From NCBI GenBank assembly GCA_009781475.1, contig WQYB01000004.1:19647-83646 (forward strand): 64,000 nucleotides of DNA, in the 5' to 3' direction. The notes under the pieces were generated by a model. That model was not told where the DNA came from. It saw only the letters and a program-made list of their open reading frames with translations, and made no database searches. Source of the stretch: Treponema sp. (GTDB lineage: Bacteria > Spirochaetota > Spirochaetia > Treponematales > Breznakiellaceae). Both the position numbers and the translations under genes were made by a program. Below are positions 62,123-64,000 of this stretch, one piece after another; the stretch's first letter is position 1, and every line of letters starts with the position of its first letter.

Positions 62123-62998
62123 ATGGGACAGATGTTTTATGCATGCGCATACAAACCGGACAACAAAATGTGTTGTGTATATGAAGCTGACAAGTTTTAT
62201 TCAAATTGTTATTCATTCAGCGGTGCGGTAAGCACAATCCATTATCTTTTGAGGCAGGAACCATATCATATTATGTGGGGTGGATTATATTTAATTAATG
62301 AAACTTTTATATCAAAATTGTCTAATAATGATTTACTAGGTCTATCAACCTTTTTAAATTCTGATTATTTTAACGAGAATATTAAAAAAAAGGATTATTA
62401 TGAAAAGATAAAATACATTGATGATAACAGCAAATTATGGAATCATCTTAATGTACTTAATGTATATGAAGAATCATTAGTTTTTTTTGATATAAAAAAT
62501 ACCAAATCTGTAAATTATTCAGGATATTTAATAAATCATACAAAAAAATTAGCAATCGATCTTGACGATTTTTATAAAAAATCAATTTCATTAAGAGCCG
62601 GGATTAATATAACAATAGACCCTATTTCTGTATTAACTGAAACAGGAGGAGGTACTCAAATGGCTTTTTTTAACGGAATTACTATTGATACAACTGAAGA
62701 ATTGGCATGTACATGGTGCGGAGATTTATTGCAAATTATTGATAAACTACCAAATAATTTTGAAATAATTAATTGTGTTTTTTCAGAATTTCATTCGAAG
62801 GTTGATTTTTGCTACAAAAATTTTGGTGTTAATGAAAATAACTTTTTATTAAGTGATAAAAATGGCACTCTTTTTACAGGAGTTGTATTAAACGTTTTCG
62901 GAAAAAGAGGTATTCCTTGTAATATTGAAATAGAAATTAAAGAAAAAAATATATTATTTAAACCACATGATTCGTTAGACGAAATAATATTTGAATAA
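62123..62998 (+). CDS. Orphan protein in the repeat-bounded islet
   Basis: 291 residues, no signal peptide or membrane segment. I recognise no family. The base composition is more AT-rich than the surrounding core genes, and Asn, Lys and Ile are abundant. There are eight Cys, including MCCVYEADKF near the start and ELACTWCGDLLQ (CxxC) at about residue 190. The middle has a Gly-rich turn, LTETGGGTQMAFFNG, followed by regular beta-strand spacing. A good AAGGAG ribosome-binding site and a perfect palindrome precede it. With mazE downstream and repeats on both sides it looks like accessory cargo; a phage- or toxin-related role is possible but not shown. Confidence 0.5.
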   Translation: MGQMFYACAYKPDNKMCCVYEADKFYSNCYSFSGAVSTIHYLLRQEPYHIMWGGLYLINETFISKLSNNDLLGLSTFLNSDYFNENIKKKDYYEKIKYIDDNSKLWNHLNVLNVYEESLVFFDIKNTKSVNYSGYLINHTKKLAIDLDDFYKKSISLRAGINITIDPISVLTETGGGTQMAFFNGITIDTTEELACTWCGDLLQIIDKLPNNFEIINCVFSEFHSKVDFCYKNFGVNENNFLLSDKNGTLFTGVVLNVFGKRGIPCNIEIEIKEKNILFKPHDSLDEIIFE

Positions 62999-63001
62999 AT
63001 A

Positions 63002-63090
63002 GGGTATGACTCCCTTCGGTCGCCGTACATTCGTTCTGTAAAGAACGTGGAAGTTATTGTAGACGCCGCTTGTGCGACTTGTGCATAAAT
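63002..63090. other. G+C-richer intergenic islet with hairpin
   Basis: Between the orphan gene and mazE. It contains a perfect 6-bp hairpin, CGTTCT-GTAA-AGAACG at 63032-63047, and is clearly richer in G and C than its surroundings. No gene is seen; it may be the terminator of the orphan gene or a remnant recombination site. Confidence 0.4.
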
Positions 63091-63147
63091 GATAATAGTG
63101 TATGAAAAATCATACAAATAGTTTTGTTAAAAAATTCAAAATTACTA

Positions 63148-63176
63148 TTGCTAATTTTTCATACTTTTGTTATACT
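63148..63176 (+). promoter_or_regulatory. mazE promoter, leaderless arrangement
   Basis: TTGCTA at 63148-63153, 17-nt spacer, extended -10 TGTTATACT (TATACT 63171-63176), 7 nt before the ATG. Confidence 0.6.
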
Positions 63177-63183
63177 ATTATAT

Positions 63184-63426
63184 ATGAAAACCGCAATATC
63201 TTTACCAGATAAAATATATCTGGAAGCTGAAGAAACAGTTCAAAATATGGGGATTACTCGGAGTGCATTATATTGTAATGCATTAATTGAATACATTAAG
63301 AAGAACAATCGTAAATATATAACCCAAAAATTAAATGAAGTATATAATGATGATTATTATAAGGAATTTGAACCTATTTCTGAAGCAGGGCTTGAATCAA
63401 TAAGGGAAATAACAAAAATTAATTAA
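63184..63426 (+). CDS. mazE: MazE/PemI-type ribbon-helix-helix antitoxin
   Basis: 80 residues. MKTAISLPDKIYLEAEETVQ followed by NMGITRSALYCNALIEYIKK is a ribbon-helix-helix DNA-binding domain of the MazE/PemI kind, in which the first strand reads DNA and represses the operon. The C-terminal half (LNEVYNDDYYKEFEPISEAG) is acidic and would wrap around MazF. I chose ATG 63184 because this is the conserved RHH start; an upstream in-frame TTG exists at 63124. The promoter box ends 7 nt before it and there is no Shine-Dalgarno. The cognate toxin follows as a truncated remnant. Confidence 0.82.
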   Translation: MKTAISLPDKIYLEAEETVQNMGITRSALYCNALIEYIKKNNRKYITQKLNEVYNDDYYKEFEPISEAGLESIREITKIN

Positions 63427-63583
63427 GAAAAAAGAATCAAAATTAAAAGACGATTCTGTAATAATTGCTGCTCAATTATATACAATTGATAAAAGCAGAT
63501 TAAAAGAAAAATATTCAAAAATTACAAAAGAAACGATGGAAGAAGTTGAAATAGGAATTAAATTAGTTTTAGGAATTAACTAG
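63413..63583 (+). pseudogene. 5'-truncated MazF/PemK toxin remnant
   Basis: The frame encodes DDSVIIAAQLYTIDKSRLKE, then KYSKITKETMEEVEIGIKLV and LGIN before TAG at 63581. This is the C-terminal half of MazF (canonical ...SVVLxxQIRTIDKSRL...EEVDxALxxxLGL). In this frame a stop lies at 63410-63412 and no start codon occurs before the methionine at about 63530, so the N-terminal 60 or so residues with the RNase active site are gone. The loss begins at the antitoxin stop, suggesting a precise internal deletion. No endonuclease activity is expected. Confidence 0.75.
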
Positions 63584-63624
63584 GCTAGCGCGAAATCTCT
63601 AATATTTTTATAACTGTTTATCGC

Positions 63625-63660
63625 TTTTAGAACAGGCGAAACATGCCGCTGTTCAGAAAA
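63625..63660. other. Bulged stem-loop after the mazF remnant
   Basis: TTTTAGAACAGGCG (63625-63638) pairs with CGCTGTTCAGAAAA (63647-63660) with one mismatch and one bulged G. No U-tract follows. Confidence 0.45.
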
Positions 63661-63706
63661 ACTCTGGATGAACCTGCTTTAGGAGCCATCTTGCTTCAAA
63701 AATAAA

Positions 63707-63806
63707 AATTATTCATAAAACTCCTAAAGGTGACCTGCAAAAATCCTTGCCAGCTCAGGATGGCAGAAATCTCGACATTACTTTATAGCTCATCCAGCAA
63801 TTCGTT
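63707..63806. repeat. 100-bp direct repeat, copy 2
   Basis: Two mismatches to 61599-61698, same orientation, 2,108 bp apart. On the minus strand it contains TTTAGGAGTTTTATG, a ribosome-binding site plus start that opens only a five-codon frame. Confidence 0.9.
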
Positions 63807-64000
63807 AATGTATACCTATTACTTTTTTCAAAGGCTTGTGCGAAAACCCCCTCCGGCTCCGGTTGGCTGAAATATTCGTATCCGTCAAATTAAGCGGTGA
63901 CAAAACTTCTTTTGGCAAAATTAAACGAATAATTTTTAAACTTTAAAAATATTCCAAGGCAGGAGTTTACCCCAGTCTTCTGTCGATGTTGCGAAAGGCG
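63807..64000. other. End of window without a recognisable gene
   Basis: Positions 63837-63875 resemble the core of the 100-bp repeat at about 70% (TGCGAAAACCCCCTCC with GGTTGGCTGAAAT). Nothing else is identifiable; a frame entering from the right edge is too short to judge. Confidence 0.35.

Noticed and set aside
62812..63117. Minus-strand frame across the end of the orphan gene
   Set aside because: It overlaps the better-supported plus-strand gene and has no ribosome-binding site or family match.
63707..63728. Minus-strand ribosome-binding site and ATG in the right repeat copy
   Set aside because: The frame closes after five codons, and in the left copy the ATG is AAG.
61599..63806. Integron cassette with attC sites, as known from Treponema denticola
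   Set aside because: The repeat ends read GTTGTGG and GTTAATG and do not fit the GTTRRRY core, and no integrase gene is visible. The bulged hairpins and a toxin-antitoxin cargo are suggestive only, so I kept it as a repeat-bounded islet.

Overview
The window reads as chromosome of an AT-rich, double-membraned, probably anaerobic spirochaete of Treponema type. Supporting features are a greA domain fused to a very large TPR-like N-terminal region, a short FtsY, LolCDE without LPS genes nearby, many exported TPR proteins without relatives I can name, and a glycyl-radical enzyme. The genus is inferred from gene style, not from a marker search.

Layout. 1-4204 (minus): TPR protein, giant GreA, start of a von Willebrand A protein. 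4231-7991 (plus): rpe and three exported or membrane TPR-type proteins. 8001-9619 (minus): dtd and prs. 9679-18883 (plus): recA, then a tightly overlapping run of prfB (with a +1 programmed frameshift), an exported protein, ftsY, another exported protein and lolC-lolD-lolE. 18938-21872: a glycyl-radical enzyme with its activase. 21899-31159 (minus): carB, carA, icd, copA and hisS. 31318-35949: an acyl-CoA synthetase facing away from ruvA-ruvB-queA. 35918-37795: a processive-type glycosyltransferase and an orphan.

37859-48120 is the most unusual block: nine minus-strand genes, nearly all overlapping or abutting. They encode a GT32 glycosyltransferase, an MFS carrier, a FakA-type fatty-acid kinase, an AMP-forming acyl ligase with its own carrier domain, a PlsC acyltransferase fused to an LRAT domain, a DegV/FakB fatty-acid binder, a Cys-nucleophile alpha/beta hydrolase, a zinc-ribbon membrane protein and a MurG/MGDG-synthase-like glycosyltransferase. 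I infer a pathway that captures host or dietary acyl groups and builds or remodels a glycolipid. An AsmA-like lipid-transport protein is divergent from it.

51163-61550 holds iorA lacking its ferredoxin domain, an SSS symporter, efp, a PAP2-like protein, an RluA-type pseudouridine synthase, a GH3 lipoprotein, an OadB-type sodium pump subunit and an EF-G. 61599-63806 is an AT-rich accessory islet bounded by two 100-bp direct repeats, with an orphan gene and a mazEF remnant whose toxin has lost its N-terminal half.

Cross-cutting signals: (i) CarA has lost its catalytic Cys and His, so the carbamoyl-phosphate synthase looks ammonia-dependent; (ii) several transcription units (hisS, icd, ruvA, nagZ, EF-G, mazE) have a -10 box only 6-7 nt before the ATG and no Shine-Dalgarno, suggesting leaderless mRNAs; (iii) an interspersed CACGGAG repeat family sits only in intergenic gaps; (iv) queA appears to start at ATC.
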